Of a DNA stretch of 18,533 nucleotides, positions 6,464 through 14,287 are shown piece after piece (the stretch's first letter is position 1; each line of letters begins with the position of its first letter). This stretch comes from CAZXCK01 sp964639225 (lineage in GTDB: Bacteria; Chloroflexota; Anaerolineae; Aggregatilineales; Phototrophicaceae): contig CAZXCK010000086.1 in assembly GCA_964639225.1 (NCBI GenBank), forward strand, positions 1 to 18,533, in the 5' to 3' direction. A model generated the notes under the pieces. That model saw only the letters and a list, made by a program, of their open reading frames with translations. It had not been told where the DNA came from and made no database searches. The position numbers and the translations under genes were made by a program.

Positions 6464-8395
6464 TTATTCGCGGGCAGTTTCACCGTTGATGATGTCGCGT
6501 TCCATTTCCAGGATGACATCGGCGACGGCTTCGATGGCGACATTCTGCTTGCGGTAGAGGTTGGCTTCGCTCATGTAGAGGCGGCGCGCCGTCTCGCGGA
6601 CCTTGCGCTTTTCGATGAAACGCAGCGTGAGGATGTTGTACAGCGTCCATTCCGGGCTTTTCATGTCGCGCTCGCCCTCAGGGCACTGTTTGTCGATAGC
6701 CATCTGCAGCACAGCGCGAAGCGCGCGCACGGGGTTATTCTCGTTTTCCTGAAGCGCCTGCCGCACCACGTTCAGTTCGAGCAGGCGGCTGCTGGTGAGG
6801 CCCGGCCCACCCCAGTAATGGCGCAGTGCGGCCTGCACCTGCTCGACGACCTGCCCTCGGTCCGGTAACTTAACCGGCCTGAGTACGGGCTGCCGTCCCG
6901 GTCGGTATTCGACCTCGGCGGCTCGTGAGCGCGTAATCGTCAACTGTGGCAACAGCCCTTCCAGCGCTCCGTAGACCTCGGTTTGCAGCAGAATGTCGTC
7001 CAGGGTCTGCTGGGCGCGCTGCACGAACACCTGAAGCATCTGCTGCTCATCCGGTGAGGGACTCCAGTCCGCCGCCGGGGACTCGATGCCCATCACGCCG
7101 ATCAGCAGCATCTGACCACTGGCGGTCAGTGTGCGCGCGCTGTACAGCGGCATGATGTGGAAATTCTCCCACACGTACAGCCGCAGATCGCCAGCGGCTG
7201 GGGTAAAGGTGTCGATCACCGGGGCGGCATCCTGCTCCACGACTTCAGGCGTCAGTTCCAGCGAGCCAACGATCACCGCCAGGTCGGCCCCCGTCGTCTG
7301 TGGCAGCGCCACAATGAACGCCCGCTGCAGGCGCAGATAGTCGCAGGTCGCCTCCAGGTTGGCCTCGATGAGCTGCTCCAGGTCGGCACGTGTCAGCAGA
7401 CGGTCGCTGAGCTGCTGCAACTTGCTGATCTGGTCGTCGTCCTCTTCAGCGTAGATGAGGCGCTTTTCCAGCCAGGGAACGACCAGATGCACCGTCCACT
7501 GCCACAGCAGAATCACCGCCACCACCGCGAACGGCATAAACATCTCGCCCGGCACGCTCATCACTTCCGAAGCGGGCACGGTGTAGAGAATTGTCACCAG
7601 CGCCAGCAGACCGGTCGCCGGGCCGCGCAGCATAAAGCGCAGCAGTTCGGCCTTCACCAGCCGGTCGGGAATCTCCGAACCGAAGAACGACAGTGGATAC
7701 GCCAGAAACAACAGCATGAAAATAATCAGCACATTGGCCACATTGACCAGAATCAAAGCGCCCAGCGAAAACTCCGCCGCTGGGTTGAGCAGCACCGCGT
7801 AGGGGAAAATGCCCAAACTGGGCGTCAGCAGCAGCACCTGAAGATAAGCCATACGGCGCTGAGTGCCGCGCGTCAGGCAGCGCTGGCGGGCGCGCTCCAC
7901 GTTGAGGAAGGCGATCACATTCACCAGTACGAAGTACAGCATATAAACGGCGAATAACGGCTCCGCCTGGAGCGAGACACGCCCCTCGTACTGATAGGCG
8001 CGGACGATGCTGTCACTGAAGGCCACCAGCAGCAGAAACAGCGCACCAATGACGTATAAAATGCGGATAATGCGCCGCCGCCGCCCGCGCGATGGCAGGC
8101 CAGTAGTCGCCAGCAGCGCGTCGGACAGGTGAAAGGTCGCCGCCGGGACGAAAGCCACGCCCACCCACTGCATGCGCAGCAGCGCCTCGAACGTACCCGG
8201 CCCCGGCCCCATCGAGATCAGCACATCGCTGACGTAGGCCATCGTCACACAGGCCAGCACAATCGCCGAAACACGGGCAACCCGGTTGTAAAAATTGCGT
8301 GAGAGGTTGTAGAGCAGCAGAGAGGACGAGACCACCACCAGCGTCGCGGCCAGCGTCTCGTTTGTTAGATCGAGAAACGAGCGTAGGCTTTCCAC
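6464..8395 (-). CDS. Multi-pass membrane sensor protein with C-terminal helix-turn-helix
   Basis: A 643-residue protein. About nine hydrophobic segments fall in residues 12-310 (near 12-31, 42-62, 76-96, 109-127, 147-165, 183-203, 211-236, 251-273 and 285-308); the N-terminal part resembles the 7TM region of some histidine kinases. A linker with heptad-like leucines (320-340) leads into a GAF-like domain (about 335-470). The C-terminal domain (about 512-632) ends in EWTLYNILTLRFIEKRKV and ARRLYMSEANLYRKQ (582-617), a sigma-region-4/HTH-like segment. There is no kinase, phosphatase or cyclase domain, so it may be a membrane-bound one-component regulator. The start is GTG at 8395, with only a weak upstream purine-rich site. 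It lies 31 nt after the acetyltransferase gene. The function is inferred, not recognised. Confidence 0.75.
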   Translation of the reverse strand: MESLRSFLDLTNETLAATLVVVSSSLLLYNLSRNFYNRVARVSAIVLACVTMAYVSDVLISMGPGPGTFEALLRMQWVGVAFVPAATFHLSDALLATTGLPSRGRRRRIIRILYVIGALFLLLVAFSDSIVRAYQYEGRVSLQAEPLFAVYMLYFVLVNVIAFLNVERARQRCLTRGTQRRMAYLQVLLLTPSLGIFPYAVLLNPAAEFSLGALILVNVANVLIIFMLLFLAYPLSFFGSEIPDRLVKAELLRFMLRGPATGLLALVTILYTVPASEVMSVPGEMFMPFAVVAVILLWQWTVHLVVPWLEKRLIYAEEDDDQISKLQQLSDRLLTRADLEQLIEANLEATCDYLRLQRAFIVALPQTTGADLAVIVGSLELTPEVVEQDAAPVIDTFTPAAGDLRLYVWENFHIMPLYSARTLTASGQMLLIGVMGIESPAADWSPSPDEQQMLQVFVQRAQQTLDDILLQTEVYGALEGLLPQLTITRSRAAEVEYRPGRQPVLRPVKLPDRGQVVEQVQAALRHYWGGPGLTSSRLLELNVVRQALQENENNPVRALRAVLQMAIDKQCPEGERDMKSPEWTLYNILTLRFIEKRKVRETARRLYMSEANLYRKQNVAIEAVADVILEMERDIINGETARE

Positions 8396-8426
8396 TATTC
8401 GTCAATCCACCATCCAGCCAGCGCTT

Positions 8427-8981
8427 TCAGCGAAGCGGCTGGCCGAAGAAAACTGCGATGTCCTGATTATCAAAATACTGGTCGTTGAAGCCGCAGAACA
8501 CCAGCCCGGCGCGCTGGCAGAACTGAATGCCAGGGTAGTTTTTGGTCTGCGTTTCGACCATAAACTGGTTCAGGTTGCGTTCCTGCGCCCACTGACGAGC
8601 CACGCGCAGCAGTCGCGTGCCGATACGCCGCCGCCGAAACGGGCGCGACACGACAACATCCTGCACCAGCGCGATGCGATGCGTAAAATCCTGGCGCATG
8701 GTCAGGAAACCAAGCGTGCGCGGATCGTCGCGGCCCACCGCCACCAGAAAGCACTGGGTCGCCGGCAGCGCCAGCCGCAGCCGCCACTCAGAAATCGGAT
8801 ACTCGACATCCATATCGCGCGGCAGACGTTCGGTGTTGAACGTCACACAGCGCTCGCCGGAGTCCGGCTGGAAGCTCATACGCCACACGTGCTGCGTCTC
8901 GTAGTGGCAGTCCAGCTCAAGACAGGCGGGCAAATCGCTTTTATGACCATCACGAATGATGAAGCTAAACGAATCCGACAT
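8427..8981 (-). CDS. GNAT-family N-acetyltransferase
   Basis: A 184-residue protein with a GNAT fold that transfers acetyl from acetyl-CoA to an amine. The acetyl-CoA loop is VVSRPFRRRRIGTRLL (110-125), matching R/Q-x-x-G-x-G/A with Gly121. The C-terminal NYPGIQFCQRAGLVFCGF (148-165) is the usual 'neighbour Asn ... rare G' motif B region and resembles aminoglycoside/streptothricin-type acetyltransferases, but the substrate cannot be assigned. The ATG is 18 nt downstream of the preceding gene's stop, and the same operon continues to the membrane regulator. Housekeeping metabolite or protein acetylation is as likely as resistance. Confidence 0.88.
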   Translation of the reverse strand: MSDSFSFIIRDGHKSDLPACLELDCHYETQHVWRMSFQPDSGERCVTFNTERLPRDMDVEYPISEWRLRLALPATQCFLVAVGRDDPRTLGFLTMRQDFTHRIALVQDVVVSRPFRRRRIGTRLLRVARQWAQERNLNQFMVETQTKNYPGIQFCQRAGLVFCGFNDQYFDNQDIAVFFGQPLR

Positions 8982-8999
8982 GGTTAAGGCGAACTTTCC

Positions 9000-9803
9000 T
9001 CAGGCGAGGTAGGCATCCCCGAATGTCCCGCTGACGACAATCTCAACCAGCGGAGCATCTTCGGTGGCGTCGCAGGCCACGTAAACGCCCGCGCCGACTG
9101 CTTCGTAGCGCCGGGCATCCACCCGCGTCGAGAACAGGCGGCTGCCCTGGACAGTGACCTGAGTCCGGTAGCCGGGGGGCGTAACCACGTAGATATTACC
9201 CAGAGTCGAGCGCAGATACACCGGCCCCAGCGCCTCGCTGGGACTGATAAACCGAATGTGACCGAAGCCGGTCGCCAGCACCGCATCCTGAAGGATCAGA
9301 CCGGAGCAATCGACGTTCACCTGCCCCAGCGAGGTACTCACCAGTAACTGCCAGGGCAGATCACGCGCCAGGCCCACCTGCCAGTCGGCAAAGGTGAACC
9401 AGGGCGTGGCGGCACGCTCCATCTTCAGATGGGCGTAGTTATTCTGCACGTTGAGATATGGCCGGGACTGCGCCGCATACTGACCGGCGATCAGGCGACC
9501 GTCACGCTGTAATGCGCGCACCTCGACATCGACCGCGCCGCTGCTGACCTCCAGCGTGCCGGATTCCACGCTGCCGCGTGTGATGCCAAACGTGCGCGCT
9601 TCCGTGCTGGGGACGACATCGCCACGCAGCAGAATCTGCGCGCCGACGACGACCAGCAGCAGCGGCAGCAGCGACACCGCATTAAAATCGCCGAGCAGCA
9701 GGAAGTTGTCCAGCAGCAGCACCAGCCCCACAATCAGCAGCAGGCCAGCCCACAGCCAGATACCACTCCCCAGCCCCCTGGACTTGCGCGCCGGTGAACT
9801 CAC
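9000..9803 (-). CDS. LiaF-like membrane protein with beta-rich exported domain
   Basis: A 267-residue protein. Two closely spaced membrane segments (about 14-32 and 43-60) with the pattern GLVLLLDNFLLLG and LLPLLLVVVGAQILLRG match the LiaI/LiaF-like transmembrane domain. Residues 70-267 are rich in beta-strand and Gly/Val and look like the repetitive strands of LiaF or toast-rack cell-surface domains. LiaF proteins of Firmicutes inhibit envelope-stress kinases, but many homologues have no known role. The start is GTG at 9803: GGGGAG lies 8 nt upstream and overlaps the sigma factor's stop codon. The 5-nt gap implies translational coupling to the sigma gene. Confidence 0.75.
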   Translation of the reverse strand: MSSPARKSRGLGSGIWLWAGLLLIVGLVLLLDNFLLLGDFNAVSLLPLLLVVVGAQILLRGDVVPSTEARTFGITRGSVESGTLEVSSGAVDVEVRALQRDGRLIAGQYAAQSRPYLNVQNNYAHLKMERAATPWFTFADWQVGLARDLPWQLLVSTSLGQVNVDCSGLILQDAVLATGFGHIRFISPSEALGPVYLRSTLGNIYVVTPPGYRTQVTVQGSRLFSTRVDARRYEAVGAGVYVACDATEDAPLVEIVVSGTFGDAYLA

Positions 9804-9808
9804 GGCGT

Positions 9809-11110
9809 CTACTCCCCGTACAGGTAGTCCCGCAGGATAATGTGCGCGGACGACTGGCGCAGCCGGTTGAGCGCCTGTGCTTCAAGCTGGCGCACGCGCT
9901 CACGGGTGACGCCGATCGTCTGGCCGACTTCTTCCAGCGTGTATACGCGCCCATCTTCCAGGCCATAACGCAGCCGCAGAATCTGTGCTTCGCGTGGTGG
10001 CAGCCGGTCGAGCGCCTGCTGAAGCTGTTCGCCCAGCAGATGCGTGGCCACTTCTTCCGCCGGGGCCGGGCTGTTCACATCCTCGACGAAATCGCCGAAG
10101 GTGGAGTCGCCGTCCTCGTCGATGGGCGTCTCCAGGCTGACCGGGCGGCGGGCGATCTCCAGCAGGGTCTCCACCTTGTCGGGCGAGGTCTGCATGCCGA
10201 CCGCCATTTCGTCCATCGTCGGCTCGCGGCCCAGTTCCTGCAGCAGTTGGAGCTGCACCCGGCGCAGCCGGTTGAGCTGGTCGCCCATGTGAACGGGTAC
10301 GCGAATCGTGCGGCCCTGGTCGGCGACAGCACGGCTCACCGCCTGCCGAATCCACCAGGTCGCATAGGTGCTGAACTTATGCCCACGCTGGTACTCAAAC
10401 TTGTTGGTGGCGCGAATCAGGCCGATATTGCCTTCCTGGATCAGGTCCAGGAACGGCACGCCACGCCCGATGTACTTCTTGGCCACGCTGATCACCAGCC
10501 GGGCGTTAGCCCGAATCAGATGCTCCTGCGCGCGTTCGCCATCGTCGATGATATCCTGCAGATCGTAGATGTCATCCGGACTGAGCTGCTCGCGGCGCGC
10601 TTCCAGTTCTTCGCGCGCAATTTCGGCGGCTTCCATACGCTTGGCCAACGATACCTCTTCGGCGGCGGTCAGCAGCGGTACGCGCCCCGCTTCCTTAAGG
10701 TACAGACCAACCACATCGTCTGTATCCAGCGCCTGGCTGTAGCCAGCGTCATTGGCGATGTCGATATCGATATAGGCCAGGTTGCCGTTAGGACCTTCGT
10801 GCTCGTCCTCATCTTCGGCTTCTGCCAGGTCCACATCCACCGACTCGGCCTCGTCGGGCAGGTCGGGGGACAGGTTCTTGGGCAGGTCGGCATCCTCTTG
10901 ATTGTCGGCGGACACCACATCGATACCGGCTTCCAACAGGTTGTCCATGACCTCATCCAGCAGCATGACATCGTTCTCGATGTCAGGGAATACAGCCAGG
11001 ATATCGTCAAACGTGAGCGATCCCTGCTGGCGTCCCTTAGCGACCAGACTGGCCTGGAGTTCGTCTTTCTGTGTTATTTGTGCCATTTGTACCATTAAAG
11101 CCATATGCAC
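9809..11110 (-). CDS. rpoD: Principal RNA polymerase sigma factor (RpoD/SigA)
   Basis: A 433-residue sigma-70 group protein. A short region 1.1-like segment is at 33-67, followed by an acidic linker (72-107). Region 1.2 is DDVVGLYLKEAGRVPLLT (131-148). Regions 2.1-2.4 span 197-270 with ANARLVISVAKKYIGRGVPF, DLIQEGNIGLIRATNKFEY and STYATWWIRQAVSRA, the exact pattern of housekeeping sigma factors, and region 3 begins at RTIRVPVHM (267-275). Region 4 has the helix-turn-helix YTLEEVGQTIGVTRERVRQLE (390-410). The start chosen is GTG at 11110 because AGGG lies 8 nt upstream; ATG codons at 11104, 11095 and 11086 are alternatives. It heads a four-gene set and has a good promoter. Confidence 0.95.
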   Translation of the reverse strand: MHMALMVQMAQITQKDELQASLVAKGRQQGSLTFDDILAVFPDIENDVMLLDEVMDNLLEAGIDVVSADNQEDADLPKNLSPDLPDEAESVDVDLAEAEDEDEHEGPNGNLAYIDIDIANDAGYSQALDTDDVVGLYLKEAGRVPLLTAAEEVSLAKRMEAAEIAREELEARREQLSPDDIYDLQDIIDDGERAQEHLIRANARLVISVAKKYIGRGVPFLDLIQEGNIGLIRATNKFEYQRGHKFSTYATWWIRQAVSRAVADQGRTIRVPVHMGDQLNRLRRVQLQLLQELGREPTMDEMAVGMQTSPDKVETLLEIARRPVSLETPIDEDGDSTFGDFVEDVNSPAPAEEVATHLLGEQLQQALDRLPPREAQILRLRYGLEDGRVYTLEEVGQTIGVTRERVRQLEAQALNRLRQSSAHIILRDYLYGE

Positions 11111-11173
11111 ACGTAAAGCCCTGCCAATTGACTAGCAAGGCGTAACCTCGTCGAACTCGTCTTGCAGATACCG

Positions 11174-11202
11174 TTTATGACGCAGATTGCCGATTTTGAC
11201 AA
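11174..11202 (-). promoter_or_regulatory. Candidate sigma-A promoter of the sigma-factor gene set
   Basis: On the minus strand, TTGTCA (11202-11197; 5/6) and CATAAA (11179-11174; 4/6) are separated by exactly 17 bp, 64 nt from the GTG start of rpoD. Confidence 0.6.
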
Positions 11203-11260
11203 CTACCCAATGAGGCCAGAAGTGAGGAGTGACAGTCTCGTCCTCCCCGGACTTAGGCAA

Positions 11261-11283
11261 GAAACCCCGCCACAGGGACGGGG
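11261..11283 (-). terminator. Possible intrinsic terminator downstream of the ABC cassette
   Basis: On the minus strand, ccccg (11283-11279) and cgggg (11269-11265) form a 5-bp GC stem around a 9-nt loop, followed by TTTC (11264-11261). It sits about 75 nt beyond the DUF4340-like gene and upstream of the sigma-factor promoter. The stem is short, so strength is uncertain. Confidence 0.4.
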
Positions 11284-11358
11284 AAACGGAGGGCAACGTA
11301 ATCAGAATCGCAATCGCGACCTTGTATACGTTAACTTGGTATTGCGAACTTGTCAAGT

Positions 11359-11928
11359 TTATTGGTCTGGTCGCGTCACCGGGGGTTCCATGTAGTGATT
11401 CACCAGAAAATCGACCGGCCCGCGCTCCAGCAGGTAGACCTGCGGACGGTCATCCACCAGGGCGTAATAGGTCGGCCCTTCGAATGACGGCTCGCCGACA
11501 GCGACGATATGTTCATCGCCAAAAACGGTGATGAACTGGATAAAAAAGTCGCCAGCGGGCCGAAAACCGAACTGTCTCAGGTCGGTGTCGTCGTCGATGT
11601 CGAAGCGCTGGCTGTAGGGCAGCAGCGCCAGCGTGCGGGCGATGGCCGTCGCTGCCTCTGCGTCCAGTTCACCGTCTATGCCGACCGCATTCCAGGTGCC
11701 GTCCTCAGCGCGGGCCAGCGTGAGGGTGCGCTCCATGCCCGGCACGCCGAGCTGCACCGCCTGAATCGCCAGCACCTCCAGCTCCGGAAACACGCGATCC
11801 AGATGCGGCGTTGGGAACGGAGTCGGCGCGGCGGCCTGCCGTTCCTGTTCGCGCTGCTGCCACACCAGCGCCGCGAACATCAGCACAAAGGCGATCCCCA
11901 GCAGAATCAGACTGCGCTGCCGTCTCAA
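11359..11928 (-). CDS. DUF4340-like membrane-anchored protein of a GldG-type ABC system
   Basis: A 189-residue protein if TTG at 11928 is the start. GGAGG lies 5 nt before that TTG, and the TTG overlaps the TGA of the upstream gene by 2 bases, a coupled arrangement. An in-frame GTG at 11949 would add seven residues and is the alternative. A signal anchor (about 5-22, LILLGIAFVLMFAALVW) is followed by an exported alpha/beta domain of the DUF4340 type, with repeated aromatic/acidic stretches such as TWNAVGIDGELDAEA and YYALVDDRPQVYLLE. DUF4340 proteins commonly accompany GldG-like auxiliary proteins; their biochemical role is unknown. It is the last gene of the ABC cassette. Confidence 0.72.
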   Translation of the reverse strand: MRRQRSLILLGIAFVLMFAALVWQQREQERQAAAPTPFPTPHLDRVFPELEVLAIQAVQLGVPGMERTLTLARAEDGTWNAVGIDGELDAEAATAIARTLALLPYSQRFDIDDDTDLRQFGFRPAGDFFIQFITVFGDEHIVAVGEPSFEGPTYYALVDDRPQVYLLERGPVDFLVNHYMEPPVTRPDQ

Positions 11929-13544
11929 CGTCGCCTCCGCACAAACCACACACCCAGCCCCAGCAGCAGAGTCACACCGGGCAGTACAATCAGCGTGCCA
12001 AAGACGATGCGGTCCAGTGTGGCCGTATCGACAAAGATAAAGGGCACGTTGCCCACGCCTGCCGTTGGCGCGAAGCTGACGCTCTGGGTGTATTCGGTAA
12101 GCCAGCCGATGATGTTCATCGACAGATAGGCGTTGCCACTGGGCGAGCCGATCTGGCCGTCGGTCAGGAAATCACTGTCGCCGACGACCACCACGCGCCC
12201 GCCCGTCTCCGGGTTGGAACCGAAGGCGACCAGCGTCAGCGGCCCGGGGATGTCCACGTCATCGTCATAACCAAAGTCGTTGGTCCGGGCCAGCGTATCC
12301 AGGTCGGTTTCGCCGAAGCTGTCCGGCGAAGACATGATGACACTGCCATTAAACACCGGCGGATCGTCATCAATAGCGATGGACCGCGTGATGCGGAACT
12401 GAGTCCGGCTGTCCAGGTCAAATTCCGGGTCGATGCTGGCGCTGATGTCCGAGTCATAAATGATCGCGCTCACCACATCCAGCGGCGTGGGTCCGGTAGC
12501 GATCTGTTCGACGACAACCGCATCCAGTACCCGCATACCCCAGTCATTCCATAGATAGTCATTGAACGGGCTGTCCTCGGCGATGGCCGTGACGGGGTAA
12601 TCCGCCGCCAGGAACAGCCCCCCACCCCGCCGCAGATAGTCATCCAGCACGCGCACCATCGCCGGGGTGATCTCGGTCTGCGGTCGGGCGATGATGACCG
12701 CTGAAGCATCCAGTGGAATCTGGCTGTCAGTCGCCGCGAGCTGCGCCAGGTCCAGCGGCTGCGTATTGAAACCGTTGGCCTGTAGAAGCTGCGTAAAGAT
12801 GGAAATACCGCGCGACGACATATCGCCAGGGTCCAGTTCGCCCAGGCTCAGGTCGAAATAAACGGAAAATGTGCCAGTCGCCAGCAGCCTGGAGATCGCC
12901 AGCGTCATATCACGCTCCTGGCGGTCGATCATGGGCACATACGAAATGCTGTTCATGTCCACCGTGCCATCGGGGTTCACAAACGAGATGAACACGTCGC
13001 CGTCCTGCGCACGAAAGGCCGTCGCAATGGCGGGCTGGCGGACCGGGTCGATGTACTCACGAGTAATGCGCCCGTTCGATTCGATCTCGTACTGGCGGAA
13101 GAACTGGTCGTCCAGTTCGCGCGTAGCCACCCGCGCCGGCGAATAAAAGCCGGTGATGCGTATATCACGATCCAGCGAGGCCAGCACCCGCCTCGACTCC
13201 GCGCTGAGTGTAAAATCACCGGCTTCGGTCATATCCAGCGTGATGACGGCCCGTTCGACGAAGATGTAAAACATGCCAACGATGCCCACAAACAACAGCA
13301 CCGAGAACACGGCCACCGTCCCCTGCCGCGCGCGCCGTCCGCTGACAAAATCAATAAACTCGCGTGGCGTCAGCGCCACCCACAGCGCTACCCCCACGAT
13401 GCCTATCACCAGCGCGATCTGCACATAGGAAGACAGCCAGCCGGCCCACAGCCAGCCCAGCCCGCCCATCAGCAGCGCGCCCACGCCGACAAAACTGGCC
13501 AACTGTCCCAGGTTGCTCCGTGTGATAACCAGTTCGTCTCTCAT
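11925..13544 (-). CDS. GldG-like ABC-type transport auxiliary protein
   Basis: A 539-residue protein. Three hydrophobic segments (about 13-33, 41-58, 77-96) precede a large extracytoplasmic region (about 100-500), with a final membrane segment (about 510-532) ending in RRRR. The large region has the ABC-auxiliary (GldG / IFT52-like) fold pattern: AGDFTLSAESRRVLASLDRDIRITGFY near the start, LLQANGFNTQPLDL, and DDYLRRGGGLFLAADYP. GldG partners a GldA ATPase and GldF permease in gliding bacteria, but relatives occur widely without known substrate. The start is ATG at 13544, overlapping the permease stop as TGATG, with AGGTGG 5 nt upstream; a GTG at 13553 is less likely. Confidence 0.82.
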   Translation of the reverse strand: MRDELVITRSNLGQLASFVGVGALLMGGLGWLWAGWLSSYVQIALVIGIVGVALWVALTPREFIDFVSGRRARQGTVAVFSVLLFVGIVGMFYIFVERAVITLDMTEAGDFTLSAESRRVLASLDRDIRITGFYSPARVATRELDDQFFRQYEIESNGRITREYIDPVRQPAIATAFRAQDGDVFISFVNPDGTVDMNSISYVPMIDRQERDMTLAISRLLATGTFSVYFDLSLGELDPGDMSSRGISIFTQLLQANGFNTQPLDLAQLAATDSQIPLDASAVIIARPQTEITPAMVRVLDDYLRRGGGLFLAADYPVTAIAEDSPFNDYLWNDWGMRVLDAVVVEQIATGPTPLDVVSAIIYDSDISASIDPEFDLDSRTQFRITRSIAIDDDPPVFNGSVIMSSPDSFGETDLDTLARTNDFGYDDDVDIPGPLTLVAFGSNPETGGRVVVVGDSDFLTDGQIGSPSGNAYLSMNIIGWLTEYTQSVSFAPTAGVGNVPFIFVDTATLDRIVFGTLIVLPGVTLLLGLGVWFVRRRR

Positions 13545-14284
13545 CAGCGCCACCTGCGCGATTCTACAATCCGAATGGTGACAAACAGCGTCACCGCCAT
13601 GATGCCGGCGAAGAACACCGCATCCTCAGCCCGAAACAGCCCCGACGCGAACGAGGTCGAGAAGTGCCCTTGCAGCGTCAGCTTGCGAATGAACTCGGCC
13701 AGTTCCACGCTGGCGACGATCTGCCCGGCCAGGTCGCCCAGCCACAACAGCAGCAGCGTGGACATGCTCAGGAAAGCGGCCACGATCTGGTTCTCGGTGG
13801 TGGCGGAGAACATCAGGCCCACGCCCAGCGCCGCGCCGCCGTACAACCAGATGCCCATATAAGCCGCCAGCGCGTGCCCGATATCGGGCGTGTAAGTATC
13901 AAGGCCGATCAGAATCCCCTGGTAGACGACGAACGTCACGCCCAGCAGCAGCGAATAGTAAAACCAGGCGCTCAGGAATTTGCCCAGCACGATGTCGCCA
14001 TCGCGCACCGGTGCCGTGAGCAGCAGCTCCATTGTGCGCTCGCGCTGTTCTTCAGCCAGCAGGCGCATGGTCAGCAGCGGCGCGAAGAAGATAACCCCAA
14101 ACGACAGGAAGATGGGCACAGCGGCGGGGTCGGTCGGTTTGACCGTCAGGCTCACGGTGATGTCGTTGTTGAAGATAAGCCCGGTTACAAGAAAGAAAGC
14201 GAAGGCGATCATGTAGGCCGCTGGCGAGGCGAAATACTGCGAGACTTCCCGACGGAAGATAATCCAGATACCGGAAACAGACAT
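13544..14284 (-). CDS. ABC-2 type transporter permease (GldF/NosY-like)
   Basis: A 246-residue integral membrane protein with about six membrane segments. It opens with IFRREVSQYFASPAAYMIAFAF, the typical N-terminus of this permease family. The cytoplasmic EEQRERTMELLLTAPVRDGDIVLGKFL (about 78-104) is the conserved ABC-2 coupling segment contacting the ATPase. GAGAGGG precedes the ATG by 7 nt and overlaps the stop of the ATPase gene, with only 3 nt between stop and start. With the upstream ATPase and downstream GldG-like protein it forms one complex in the cytoplasmic membrane. The substrate is not evident. Confidence 0.88.
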   Translation of the reverse strand: MSVSGIWIIFRREVSQYFASPAAYMIAFAFFLVTGLIFNNDITVSLTVKPTDPAAVPIFLSFGVIFFAPLLTMRLLAEEQRERTMELLLTAPVRDGDIVLGKFLSAWFYYSLLLGVTFVVYQGILIGLDTYTPDIGHALAAYMGIWLYGGAALGVGLMFSATTENQIVAAFLSMSTLLLLWLGDLAGQIVASVELAEFIRKLTLQGHFSTSFASGLFRAEDAVFFAGIMAVTLFVTIRIVESRRWR

Positions 14285-14287
14285 CGC

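Noticed and set aside
9794..11098. Plus-strand 434-residue open frame antisense to rpoD
   Set aside because: It is the shadow of a highly conserved sigma factor in GC-rich DNA; its translation has no domain pattern.
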